DNA of 64,000 nucleotides from Tersicoccus mangrovi (lineage in GTDB: Bacteria > Actinomycetota > Actinomycetes > Actinomycetales > Micrococcaceae): assembly GCF_036881825.1 (NCBI RefSeq), contig NZ_JBAJMW010000003.1, positions 62,001-126,000 on the forward strand, in the 5' to 3' direction. Below the pieces are notes generated by a model, which was given only the letters and a program-made list of their open reading frames with translations, searched no databases and was not told the DNA's origin. A program made the translations under genes and the position numbers. Positions 25,916 through 35,445 of the stretch are shown in pieces. The first letter of the stretch is position 1. The number at the start of each line of letters is the position of its first letter.

Positions 25916-26569
25916 ATGTCCGAGATCCCGCCCACCGATGCCCTCCCCGTGCTGGCCGGTCCGGTCCGGGACGTCGGCGTCGAGTCCCTCAAGGCCCTCG
26001 GCCACCCGCTGCGCGTGCAGATCCTCAACACGCTCAGCCAGTTCGGGCCCCAGACCGCCAGCTCGCTCGCCGAGCGCCTCGGCGGCACCAGCGGGTCCTT
26101 CAGCTACCACCTGCGCCAGCTGGCCCGGCACGACTTCATCCGGGACGTGCCCGACCGCGGCAACGCCCGCGACCGCTGGTGGGAGCGCACCCCCGGCTCC
26201 ATCAACGTCAACCCGCTCGCCGTCGCCGACAACCCCGCCGGCGTCGAGGCCGCCCACGTGATCCTGCGCGAGTGGGGTCGCAACCGCGCCGCCCTGCTCG
26301 CCGCCTTCGAGGAGCGGGGCGAGCAGGAACTCCCGCGCCCCTGGTTCGAGGCGAGCGTCCTGGAGGCGGCCAACGTCCGCGTCACCGCCGAGGAGCTGGA
26401 TCGCATCAGCCACCAGGTGACCCGTGCCGTGGAGGCGATCATCGCCCCCTACCGGAACCGCGAGCCGGCCGAGGACGCCCGCGCCGTCCAGCTCCAGCTC
26501 AACGTGTTCCCGATTCTCGATCCGCCCGTCATCCCCACCACCACCACCTCCGAAGGAGAAGTCCGATGA
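25916..26569 (+). CDS. ArsR-family winged-helix transcriptional regulator
   Basis: DNA-binding regulator, 217 aa. The HTH is at about residues 22-85: LKALGHPLRVQILNTLSQFG, then TASSLAERLGGTSGSFSYHL as recognition helix, then wing residues DRGNARDRWWERT. No arsenic-type Cys cluster is present, so the ligand is not a thiol-bound metalloid; such HTH_20-type proteins often control drug or small-molecule exporters. The C-terminal half is helical, probably for dimer or ligand binding. An inverted repeat overlaps its promoter. Its stop overlaps the next small gene (ATGA). The MFS gene at 26874-28343 is convergent, so it is not in this operon. Confidence 0.9.
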   Translation: MSEIPPTDALPVLAGPVRDVGVESLKALGHPLRVQILNTLSQFGPQTASSLAERLGGTSGSFSYHLRQLARHDFIRDVPDRGNARDRWWERTPGSINVNPLAVADNPAGVEAAHVILREWGRNRAALLAAFEERGEQELPRPWFEASVLEAANVRVTAEELDRISHQVTRAVEAIIAPYRNREPAEDARAVQLQLNVFPILDPPVIPTTTTSEGEVR

Positions 26570-26781
26570 GCGCCCTGGACACCAGCGCCCTGATGATCGT
26601 CCGTCCCACCACCCCGCGCACCCCCGCCACGCTGCTGACCCGGCTGCTCAAGCCGGCCACCACCGGCCGCACCGTCGCCCGCCGCGAGCGCTACCTCCAG
26701 CAGGTCGAGGACTTCCGCACCACGCACAGCGACCACGGCACCCTCCGCACCGGCGGCAGCGCCTGGCCCGAGTTCGACTGA
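26566..26781 (+). CDS. Small basic protein coupled to the ArsR-type regulator
   Basis: Unrecognised 71-aa protein, MSALDTSALMIVRPTTPRTP... to ...HGTLRTGGSAWPEFD. The middle is basic (GRTVARRERYLQQVEDFR) and the rest Thr/Pro-rich; no membrane segment or cysteines. Its ATG overlaps the regulator's TGA (ATGA) and AAGGAG lies within the end of the regulator gene, about 8 nt before the ATG, so it is clearly meant to be translated. A strong terminator follows 49 nt later, making a two-gene operon. Possibly a regulator partner; function unknown. Confidence 0.75.
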   Translation: MSALDTSALMIVRPTTPRTPATLLTRLLKPATTGRTVARRERYLQQVEDFRTTHSDHGTLRTGGSAWPEFD

Positions 26782-26829
26782 CACCGGCCCGGCACAGCCC
26801 GGACGGTCCCGCGTCCGCATCCGGGTGAC

Positions 26830-26866
26830 ACGAAGCCCCGGCACCGTCACGGTGCCGGGGCTTCGT
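26830..26866. terminator. Bidirectional terminator
   Basis: Perfect 17-bp arms (left ACGAAGCCCCGGCACCG, right CGGTGCCGGGGCTTCGT) with a 3-nt loop. It serves the two-gene operon on the left and the convergent MFS gene on the right. Confidence 0.85.
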
Positions 26867-26873
26867 CGTCGCG

Positions 26874-28343
26874 TCAGGCGGTCGCCCGTCGGCGGGGGGA
26901 GACCGCGGGCTGCTGCGAGGAGACCGGTGCCGCGATGTCCTCCAGCGACTTCCGGGCGGCGTCGACGCCGAGGACGATCTCCACGACCCCCGCGGCGATC
27001 ATCAGTCCGGCGCCGATGAAGTAGCCCATGGCGACCGCACCGATCCCCTGCTCGACGAAGGTGCCGAAGAGCAGCGGTCCGATGATGCCGCCGAGACCCG
27101 TGCCCACGGCGTAGAAGAAGGCGATGGCCATCGCCCGGGTCTCCATCGGGAAGATCTCGCTGACCGTCAGGTACGCCGAACTGGCGCCGGCGGAGGCGAA
27201 GAAGAACACGATGCACCAGCACACGGTCAACGCGACCGCGCTGAGCACCTGCGCCTGGAACAGCAGCCCCGTCACCACGAGCAGCACGCCCGAGCCGATG
27301 TAGCTGCCGGCAATCATGGGGCGCCGTCCGAGCGTGTCGAAGAGCCGGCCGAGGACGAGCGGTCCGGCGAAGTTGCCCAGCGCGATCGGCACGAGGAACC
27401 ACGGGGCGGCGCCGCCCGAGACCCCGAGCAGCTTGGTCAGCACGAGCGCGTACGTGAAGAAGACGGCGTTGTAGAGGAACGCCTGCCCCACGAAGAGGCT
27501 CAGTCCCAGCACGGACCGCTTCGGGTACTGCCCGAAGGCGACCTTGATGATGGTGCCGAAGCCGGTCGACTTCCGCTGGTGGATGGTCAGCGACTGCTGC
27601 ACCGGTTCGAGCGTCGCCCCGGTCTCGCCCTCCACGCGGTGCTCGATGCCCTCGACCAGCTGCTCGGCGTCGTCGTTGCGGCCGTGGATGAACATCCACC
27701 GGGGCGACTCGGGCACGTGCCGCCGGACGAGCAGGATGACGAGGCCGAGCACCGCACCGAGGCCGAACGCGAGCCGCCAGCCGAGGTCGGCGGCGAAGAG
27801 GTGGGTGTTGAGCAGGACCACGGAGAGCACAGCTCCGGCCGCCGCGCCAAGCCAGTAGGACCCGTTGATCGCCAGGTCGACGACGCCGCGGTGCCGGGCG
27901 GGGATCAGTTCGTCGATCGCGGAGTTGATCGCGGCGTACTCGCCGCCGATGCCGGCACCGGTGAAGAACCGGCAGATGAAGAAGAAGATCGGGTTGAAGG
28001 AGAACGCCGTCGCCACGGTGGCCGCCAGGTAGAGCAGCAGCGTGATCATGAAGAGGCGTTTCCGGCCCCAGCGGTCCGTCAGGTAGCCGAACACGAGCGA
28101 GCCCACGCACGCGCCGGCCACGTAGATCGCGGCGGCGAGGCCGATCTGGCCGGCCGTCAGGCCGAGCCCTGAGGCGCCCTCCGTGAGCCGATCGCTGATC
28201 GAGCCGATGATGGTGACCTCGAGGCCGTCGAGGATCCAGACGGTGCCGAGCCCGACGACGATCATCCAGTGCCAGCCCGCCCACGGCAGCCGGTCCAGCC
28301 GGCCGGGGATGCGGGTCTTGATGGTCTCCAGTCGTTGCGTCAT
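26874..28343 (-). CDS. MFS transporter, sugar-porter-like
   Basis: Twelve-segment secondary carrier, 489 aa. It shows the MFS cytoplasmic signature GYLTDRWGRKRLFM after TM2 (about 86-99), GAGIGGEYAAINSAIDELIPARHRG after TM4 and the sugar-porter-type VPESPRWMFIHGR (about 210) before the central loop; GRLFDTLGRRPMI repeats the signature in the second half. The GIGGEY phrase is typical of metabolite/H+ and aromatic-acid type porters, so the substrate may be an organic acid rather than a sugar. The ATG has AAGGGGG upstream. Sixty nt separate it from the upstream MFS gene, so the two may be co-transcribed. Confidence 0.85.
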   Translation of the reverse strand: MTQRLETIKTRIPGRLDRLPWAGWHWMIVVGLGTVWILDGLEVTIIGSISDRLTEGASGLGLTAGQIGLAAAIYVAGACVGSLVFGYLTDRWGRKRLFMITLLLYLAATVATAFSFNPIFFFICRFFTGAGIGGEYAAINSAIDELIPARHRGVVDLAINGSYWLGAAAGAVLSVVLLNTHLFAADLGWRLAFGLGAVLGLVILLVRRHVPESPRWMFIHGRNDDAEQLVEGIEHRVEGETGATLEPVQQSLTIHQRKSTGFGTIIKVAFGQYPKRSVLGLSLFVGQAFLYNAVFFTYALVLTKLLGVSGGAAPWFLVPIALGNFAGPLVLGRLFDTLGRRPMIAGSYIGSGVLLVVTGLLFQAQVLSAVALTVCWCIVFFFASAGASSAYLTVSEIFPMETRAMAIAFFYAVGTGLGGIIGPLLFGTFVEQGIGAVAMGYFIGAGLMIAAGVVEIVLGVDAARKSLEDIAAPVSSQQPAVSPRRRATA

Positions 28344-28403
28344 CGATAAGCCCCCTTGCGATTGCTGCCTGTCCGGGCAGCATAGACCCGTCCAGGCCGC
28401 CGG

Positions 28404-29621
28404 TCAGGCGGTGGCGGGTCTTGCCTCTCCGCGCGGGAGCACGAGCAGGGCGAGGACGCCGGCGAGGGCGGCGAGCCCGATGACGAGCGTGACGGTCCCC
28501 GACCACCCCCACCAGCCGAACAGGACGCCACCGAGCCAGCCGAACACGCTGGAGCCGAGGTAGTACGCCAGGTTGTAGAGGGACGTGGCCTGGGCGCGCC
28601 CCGTCGTCGCCTGGAACCCGGCCCAGCCCGAGGCGATCGAGTGGGCCCCGAAGAAACCGGCGGTGAGCACGAGCACGCCGGCGAGGATCACGGGCAGCCA
28701 CGGCGTCGTCGTCATGAGCACCCCGGCGCTCATCACCGCCGTCGAGCCGAGCAGCACCGTGCGCCGCCCCCGTCGCGCCGCGAGCCGGCCCGCCAGGGGC
28801 GAGGAGACGGTGCCGGCGAGGTAGGCCACGAAGATGGCGCTGATCAGCGCGTGCGGCAGGTGCCACGGCGGCCCCTCGAGCCGGAACCCGAGGTAGTTGT
28901 AGATCGCGACGAAGCCGCCCATCAGCAGCATGCCCTGGGCGAAGACGGTGAGCATGCGCGGGTTGCGCAGGTGCATCAACAGGAGGACGACGACGCCCTC
29001 GGCCCGGTCCTGCCGGCGGACGGCGACGAAACCGCGGGGCCGTGGTGCCAGCAGCACGAACCCGACGGCGGCGATCGCGGCGAGGATCGAGACGGTCAGC
29101 ATCCCGGCACGCCAGCCCAGCCATTCGCCCACGGGCCCGGCGGTGATCCGGCCCAGCAGGCCGCCGACCGTGGTCCCCGCGACGTACGTGCCGGCCGCGA
29201 GCGCCGCGTGGAACGGGTGGACCTCCTCGTTCAGGTACGCGACGGCGAGGGCGGGCACCCCGCCCAGGGCCACCCCCTCGGCCACGCGCAGCGTCAGCAT
29301 CACCCCGTAGTCCGGGGTGACGGCAACCGCGAGACCGAGCACGGTGGCGAGCACGATGGCGGCGCGCATCGCCTGCACCCGGCCGAACCGGTCGGCCACA
29401 AAGGACCAGACGACGACGGAGAGGGCGAGCCCGGCGGTGGCCGCCGAGATGGTCAGCCCGGCGTCGGAGGCACTGATCCTCAGGTCCGCGGCGATGAGCG
29501 GGAGCACGCCCTGCGGAGAGTAGAGCTGGGCGAAGGTGACGACGCCGGCGCAGGCCAGGGCCGCGATGACGCGTCGGTAGCCCGGGGTACCCCGCAGGTA
29601 CCCGGCGAACTCAGCGGTCAT
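28404..29621 (-). CDS. MFS transporter, YnfM-like (drug/metabolite efflux)
   Basis: Twelve-segment MFS carrier of 405 aa. It begins MTAEFAGYLRGTPGYRRVIA. The first-half signature is SFVADRFGRVQAMR (about 73-86) and AVAYLNEEVHPFHAALAAGTYVAGTTVGGLLGR matches the YnfM/arabinose-efflux-like group. Substrate unknown. It diverges from phosphomannomutase, with 97 nt between starts, and precedes the other MFS gene in the same direction. Confidence 0.85.
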   Translation of the reverse strand: MTAEFAGYLRGTPGYRRVIAALACAGVVTFAQLYSPQGVLPLIAADLRISASDAGLTISAATAGLALSVVVWSFVADRFGRVQAMRAAIVLATVLGLAVAVTPDYGVMLTLRVAEGVALGGVPALAVAYLNEEVHPFHAALAAGTYVAGTTVGGLLGRITAGPVGEWLGWRAGMLTVSILAAIAAVGFVLLAPRPRGFVAVRRQDRAEGVVVLLLMHLRNPRMLTVFAQGMLLMGGFVAIYNYLGFRLEGPPWHLPHALISAIFVAYLAGTVSSPLAGRLAARRGRRTVLLGSTAVMSAGVLMTTTPWLPVILAGVLVLTAGFFGAHSIASGWAGFQATTGRAQATSLYNLAYYLGSSVFGWLGGVLFGWWGWSGTVTLVIGLAALAGVLALLVLPRGEARPATA

Positions 29622-29706
29622 CGATCTCGCTCACCGGTCCACGGTAGCCCGACCTCGGGTTCGTCCCGTCCACGGTGCGCCCGGGTGCGCGGTGCCGCCG
29701 GTTCGT

Positions 29707-29712
29707 TACCCT
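29707..29712 (+). promoter_or_regulatory. Leaderless -10 box of the phosphomannomutase gene
   Basis: TACCCT lies 6 nt before the GTG start at 29719 with no Shine-Dalgarno site. This box and the fit of the family N-terminus decide the start. Confidence 0.55.
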
Positions 29713-29718
29713 TGTCGC

Positions 29719-31155
29719 GTGAACCAGCAGACTCCCGTGAATCAGCAGACGCCCGAGACGATCGACCTCTCCGCGTCCTTCAAGGCCTACGACGTGCGCG
29801 GCATCGTCGGGGAGACCATCACGGAGGAGACGGTGCGCGCCACGGGAGCCGCCTTCGTCGACGTCCTCGGCCTGTCCGGCCGGACGGTGCTGATCGGCGG
29901 CGACATGCGCCCCTCCTCACCCGCGTTCGCGAAGGCCTTCGCCGACGGCGCCGCCACCCGCGGAGCCGAGGTGCAGCTGCTGGACCTGATCTCCACGGAC
30001 GAGCTCTACTTCGCGTGCGGGACGCTGGACGCCGCGGGCGTCACGTTCACCGCCTCGCACAACCCCGCCGAGTACAACGGCATCAAGATGTCGCGCGCCG
30101 GCGCCGTGCCCGTCTCCTCCGAGTCCGGCCTGAACGAGATCCGCGACGCCGCCCAGCAGTACCTGGCCGCGGGCACCATCGAGCCGGCCGGGCAGCGGGG
30201 TGAGATCGGCCTGAGCGACGTGCTCCCCGACTACGCCGCGTACCTTCGCTCCCTCGTGGACCTGAGCGGCATCCGACCGCTGAAGGTCGTGGTCGACGCG
30301 GGCAACGGCATGGCGGGGATGACGACGCCGGCGGTCCTCGGCGACGCGATGCTCCCCGCCCTGCCGCTGGACATCGTGCCGCTGTACTTCGAGCTGGACG
30401 GCAGCTTCCCGAACCACCCGGCCAACCCGCTCGAGCCGGAGAACCTGGCCGACCTGCAGGCCGCCGTCGTCGAGCACGGCGCGGACCTGGGCCTGGCGTT
30501 CGACGGCGACGCGGACCGCTGCTTCGTCATCGACGAGAAGGGGCAGCCCGTCTCGCCGTCCGCCGTCACGGGCCTCGTCGCGAGGCGGGAGATCGCCCGC
30601 TCGCGGGCCGCCGGCGAGGAGCACCCCGTCATCATCCACAACCTCATCACCTCCCGGGCGGTGCCCGAGCTGGTGGAGCGGGAGGGCGGCCGGCCGGTGC
30701 GCACCCGCGTGGGGCACTCGTTCATCAAGGCGGTGATGGCGTCGGAGGGCGCCGTCTTCGGCGGCGAGCACTCCGCGCACTACTACTTCCGCGACTTCTT
30801 CAATGCCGACACCGGCATGCTCGCGGCGATGCACGTGCTCGCGGCCCTCGGCGAGCAGGACCGACCGCTCTCGGAACTCGGCGCGGAGTACGAGCCGTAC
30901 GTCTCCTCCGGGGAGATCAACTCGACGGTCGAGGACAAGGCCGCGGCGGTGGACCGGGTGCGTGAGGACTTCGCCGACGACGACGTCACCGTCGACGAGC
31001 TCGATGGCACGACCTTCAGCGCGGCCGACGGCTCCTGGTGGTTCAACCTGCGCCCGTCGAACACTGAGCCGTTCCTGCGGTACAACGGGGAGGCCGCGGA
31101 CCGGGCGCTGATGGAGCGGATCCGGGACCGGGTGCTCGCCCTCGTCCGGGCGTAA
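29719..31155 (+). CDS. manB: Phosphomannomutase/phosphoglucomutase
   Basis: Converts mannose-6-phosphate to mannose-1-phosphate (and often glucose-6-phosphate to glucose-1-phosphate), supplying GDP-mannose for cell-surface glycans and mannolipids. With the GTG start (MNQQTPVNQQTPETIDLSAS) it is 478 aa. Family motifs: FKAYDVRGIVGE at about 29, the phosphoserine loop TASHNP with Ser113, the Mg2+ loop DGDADR at 262-267, GGEHSAHYYF substrate loop near 350, and the phosphate-binding RPSNTEP near 445. All key residues are intact. A direct 6-residue repeat (NQQTPV/NQQTPE) marks the N-terminus. Confidence 0.94.
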   Translation: MNQQTPVNQQTPETIDLSASFKAYDVRGIVGETITEETVRATGAAFVDVLGLSGRTVLIGGDMRPSSPAFAKAFADGAATRGAEVQLLDLISTDELYFACGTLDAAGVTFTASHNPAEYNGIKMSRAGAVPVSSESGLNEIRDAAQQYLAAGTIEPAGQRGEIGLSDVLPDYAAYLRSLVDLSGIRPLKVVVDAGNGMAGMTTPAVLGDAMLPALPLDIVPLYFELDGSFPNHPANPLEPENLADLQAAVVEHGADLGLAFDGDADRCFVIDEKGQPVSPSAVTGLVARREIARSRAAGEEHPVIIHNLITSRAVPELVEREGGRPVRTRVGHSFIKAVMASEGAVFGGEHSAHYYFRDFFNADTGMLAAMHVLAALGEQDRPLSELGAEYEPYVSSGEINSTVEDKAAAVDRVREDFADDDVTVDELDGTTFSAADGSWWFNLRPSNTEPFLRYNGEAADRALMERIRDRVLALVRA

Positions 31156-31359
31156 CGGCACCGCCCTCGGTCCGGCCAGGGCCGCGGCGCGCGGCGCGGC
31201 GTGTCCTCTCCCTCGGGCGCCCCCCAGGACCGGCCCCCTCGGCAGTTGGGCCTGTTACTCCCGCCGAGGTGGTGGTGATGCCACCCCTTCCGGTAGTACC
31301 TGTCCCATCCGCGACGTGGATCCCCGGGAGCCCGGCCGCATCCGTACAGGCAGCTCCCT

Positions 31360-32304
31360 TCAGCCCACCGCTGGCCGTTGCGTCGACGCGGCAAGCGCCA
31401 CGGTGATGAGTCGACGGAAGGCCTCGGTGTTCCGTGTCACGTCCGCCCAACCGATTCGAATGACGCGCCAACCCGCGTTGATGAGCGCCTTCTCCCGACG
31501 TCGCTCTTCGTAGAGGGCCTCGGCGGTCGGCCGGTAGTCGAAGTACTTTCCGCGACCGTCGAATTCGAGAACGATGCGGCGGTCCGGCCACGCGAAGTCC
31601 ACGCGATGGTCGCCGATGGCCGTCGGGATCCAGCACTGGCTGACCGGGAGGGGAACCGCCCATTCGTGCAGGAGGACGCGTGTCAGGGTCTCCCCCGCGG
31701 ACTCAGCGGCCGGATCCAGCCGGTCGATGACGAGCGCGAGACGGCGCACGCCGTGCCGCCCCGGGTTGTCGGCGATCCAGGACCGGAGCGCACCGCTGTC
31801 GAGTCCGCGTCGAGCTGCTTGATCGGCGATGACGAGGGCCTCCCGGTGGGACGCCACGGTCGCCACGTCTCGGACGACGTCTTCCAGGCCGCTGATGTGC
31901 AGCCCGTGCGCCGTCGTCGTCGGAACGATCTGCACGGCCAACCGGTGGTACGACACCCCGGTGCGCGTCCCCCGCCCGGAGACCGGTGCCGCAACACGCG
32001 CGTGCATCTGATCCGGCACGGCGAGCAGATGCAGACCATGCAGCGCAGCCGCGGAATGGTGGCTGATCACGGCAGCGTCCGACAAGGAGAAGCCGCCGGC
32101 ATAGACCACCACGCGGTAGCGATCGTCGGCGTCGAGGCGTTGCCAGCGGTCCTGGCTGATGTACCACCCACGCCTGACCCGTCGCAGCACGCCACGATCG
32201 ACGAGCCGCCTCACCCGATTCGGCGGGTACCCCGACAGTTCGAGCGTGCGGCTGGAGCGCAGACCCAACGCGTCAGGTGAGGGCGCCGGCCGGATCTCGT
32301 GCAT
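31360..32304 (-). CDS. DUF559-type nuclease-fold protein with AbiEi-like N-terminus
   Basis: 314-aa protein with two parts. The N-terminal region (ELSGYPPNRVRRLVDRGVLRRV... RRGWYIS) is a winged-helix of the kind found in AbiEi antitoxins. The C-terminal about 100 residues are DUF559, a Vsr-like PD-(D/E)XK fold with VDFAWPDRRIVLEFDG and the helix EERRREKALINAGWRVIRI. Asp and Glu of the putative catalytic strands are present. The ATG (MHEIRPAPSPDAL) was chosen over a longer frame that would run into a hairpin. Slightly lower GC than its neighbours. The 200 nt after its stop (31156-31359) hold only weak dyads. No partner toxin gene is seen. Confidence 0.78.
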   Translation of the reverse strand: MHEIRPAPSPDALGLRSSRTLELSGYPPNRVRRLVDRGVLRRVRRGWYISQDRWQRLDADDRYRVVVYAGGFSLSDAAVISHHSAAALHGLHLLAVPDQMHARVAAPVSGRGTRTGVSYHRLAVQIVPTTTAHGLHISGLEDVVRDVATVASHREALVIADQAARRGLDSGALRSWIADNPGRHGVRRLALVIDRLDPAAESAGETLTRVLLHEWAVPLPVSQCWIPTAIGDHRVDFAWPDRRIVLEFDGRGKYFDYRPTAEALYEERRREKALINAGWRVIRIGWADVTRNTEAFRRLITVALAASTQRPAVG

Positions 32305-32417
32305 GCGCACACTGTCGCAGGAGAGACCGCCCAGAGACAGGATCGGGTCCGCTCCTGTGGACAAGTCCGACGGCGTCCGTCGGCCGCCGTGACAATAAGG
32401 GACCTGCGTGACAACGT

Positions 32418-32486
32418 CAGAAGGGACAGTTCCTCCCACTCCGCTGGTGCCGTGCACCGCCTCGCCGGGAGGAACTGTCCCTTCTG
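32418..32486. repeat. Intergenic hairpin with perfect 20-bp arms (F)
   Basis: CAGAAGGGACAGTTCCTCCC (32418-32437) is repeated inverted and identical at 32467-32486, with a 29-nt loop. It follows the pckG stop by 51 nt and precedes the DUF559 gene, so it could act as pckG terminator; the long loop and perfect arms are unlike the compact terminators elsewhere in the window. Confidence 0.85.
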
Positions 32487-32536
32487 GCGGAGGGCCGAGT
32501 GCTCGGCCGAGCAGCCGAGCCGGTGTCCCGGAGGCG

Positions 32537-34405
<1,869 letters not shown>

Positions 34406-34539
34406 GGCATTTCCCTTCGTTGGGATCTGGGGTGCCCTCATCGTAGGGGGACCGTTGGTGCGCGAACCCCGGACCGGGCGGCCGTCGGCCGTCCCACGAG
34501 GGCGGCGGCACGCCGTCGCTAGGAGGGAGACTAGATGGT

Positions 34540-34555
34540 CGTGATCCAGGTCACG
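34540..34555. promoter_or_regulatory. CRP/GlxR-type operator upstream of pckG
   Basis: CGTGATCCAGGTCACG fits the CRP family half-sites GTGA-N6-TCAC exactly. Nearby minus-strand -10-like boxes are TATACC (34567-34562) and TAGTCT (34533-34528), so the site overlaps the pckG promoter region; whether it activates or represses cannot be told. GlxR control of pck is established in Corynebacterium. Confidence 0.6.
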
Positions 34556-34620
34556 TAGACCGGTATAGACGTGTGACGCCGGACGCGCCATCCCACGTCA
34601 TCCGCGCACGCCCGCCGGAT

Positions 34621-34650
34621 TTGGGCGTGAACCCGGCCCCGGTGTATGGT
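34621..34650 (+). promoter_or_regulatory. Promoter of tRNA-Arg
   Basis: TTGGGC (34621-34626), 18-nt spacer, TATGGT (34645-34650), 60 nt before the mature tRNA 5' end. Confidence 0.5.
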
Positions 34651-34710
34651 TTTATCCGGCCCGTTCGCCGTTGTCACCCTCCAGTTCGGAGCGTCAACAC
34701 GGCGGGCCAC

Positions 34711-34783
34711 GCGCCCGTAGCTCAACGGATAGAGCATCTGACTACGGATCAGAAGGTTGGGGGTTCGAATCCCTTCGGGCGCA
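34711..34783 (+). tRNA. tRNA-Arg (anticodon ACG)
   Basis: 73-nt tRNA. GCGCCCG pairs with CGGGCGC, the anticodon stem CTGAC/GATCAG region holds ACG, T-loop TTCGAATC, discriminator A. CCA not encoded. Its A34 is the expected substrate of the TadA deaminase encoded at 62457-62939. Confidence 0.97.
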
Positions 34784-34790
34784 CTTTCCT

Positions 34791-34829
34791 GACAGCAGCC
34801 CCGGTTCCTCGCGGACCGGGGCTGCTGTC
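34791..34829 (+). terminator. Terminator of tRNA-Arg
   Basis: Perfect 15-bp arms GACAGCAGCCCCGGT / ACCGGGGCTGCTGTC with a 9-nt loop, 8 nt after the tRNA. From here to the ohr start at 35017 there is no other clear element. Confidence 0.85.
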
Positions 34830-35016
34830 GTTCCCGGGCCGGTACGGCCCTGCGACGGCCGACGACGCCGCGACGGGCCGGCGCCACCTCCGTTCCCCGA
34901 CCGGGAATGAACCTTCCTCCGCCCACCTTGGCACCGGTGACGGGCCTCGTCATGATGGACGAGTGCCACGGGTGGGCCGACCGGCTCGCCCGCCGCCCCA
35001 GGGAAGGTGCGAACCC

Positions 35017-35442
35017 ATGGAACCGCTCTACACCGCCGAAGCCCTCGCGACCGGAGCCGGCCGCAACGGCCACACCCGGACGCCGGACGGCAAGGTCGAC
35101 TTCGACCTCTCCATCCCCACGAGCATGGGCGGGGACGGCGTCGGCACCAACCCCGAGCAGCTGTTCGCGGCCGGTTACGCGGCGTGCTTCCACAGCGCCC
35201 TGCAGGGCGTGGCTCGCAAGGCGAAGGTCGACCTGGGCGACTCCACCGTCGGCGCCCGTGTCTCGATCGGACGCAACGACGACGGCGAGGGCTTCGGTCT
35301 CGCCGTCGAGCTCGAGGTGACCATCCCCGACCTGCCGCACGAGCAGGCGCAGGAGCTCGCGGACGCCGCCCACCGGGTCTGCCCGTACTCGAACGCCACC
35401 CGCGGCAACATCCCCGTCACCGTCACCGTCTCGGACGACTGA
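35017..35442 (+). CDS. ohr: Organic hydroperoxide resistance peroxidase Ohr
   Basis: Thiol peroxidase that reduces organic hydroperoxides in the cytosol using lipoyl or dihydrolipoamide donors. The 141-aa protein has both family cysteines, in YAACFHSAL (about 61) and HRVCPYSNATRGN (about 125), plus the N-terminal Ohr strand pattern YTAEALATGAGRNGHT. ATG follows GGGAAGG. Three nt later starts a flavoprotein disulfide reductase gene, which may feed electrons to it or to a linked thiol pool. No OhrR regulator is adjacent. Confidence 0.95.
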   Translation: MEPLYTAEALATGAGRNGHTRTPDGKVDFDLSIPTSMGGDGVGTNPEQLFAAGYAACFHSALQGVARKAKVDLGDSTVGARVSIGRNDDGEGFGLAVELEVTIPDLPHEQAQELADAAHRVCPYSNATRGNIPVTVTVSDD

Positions 35443-35445
35443 GCC

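Noticed and set aside
31255..31320. Weak dyad after the phosphomannomutase gene
   Set aside because: Arms match at only about 11 of 15 positions with many GC-rich alternatives; no better than neighbouring sequence.
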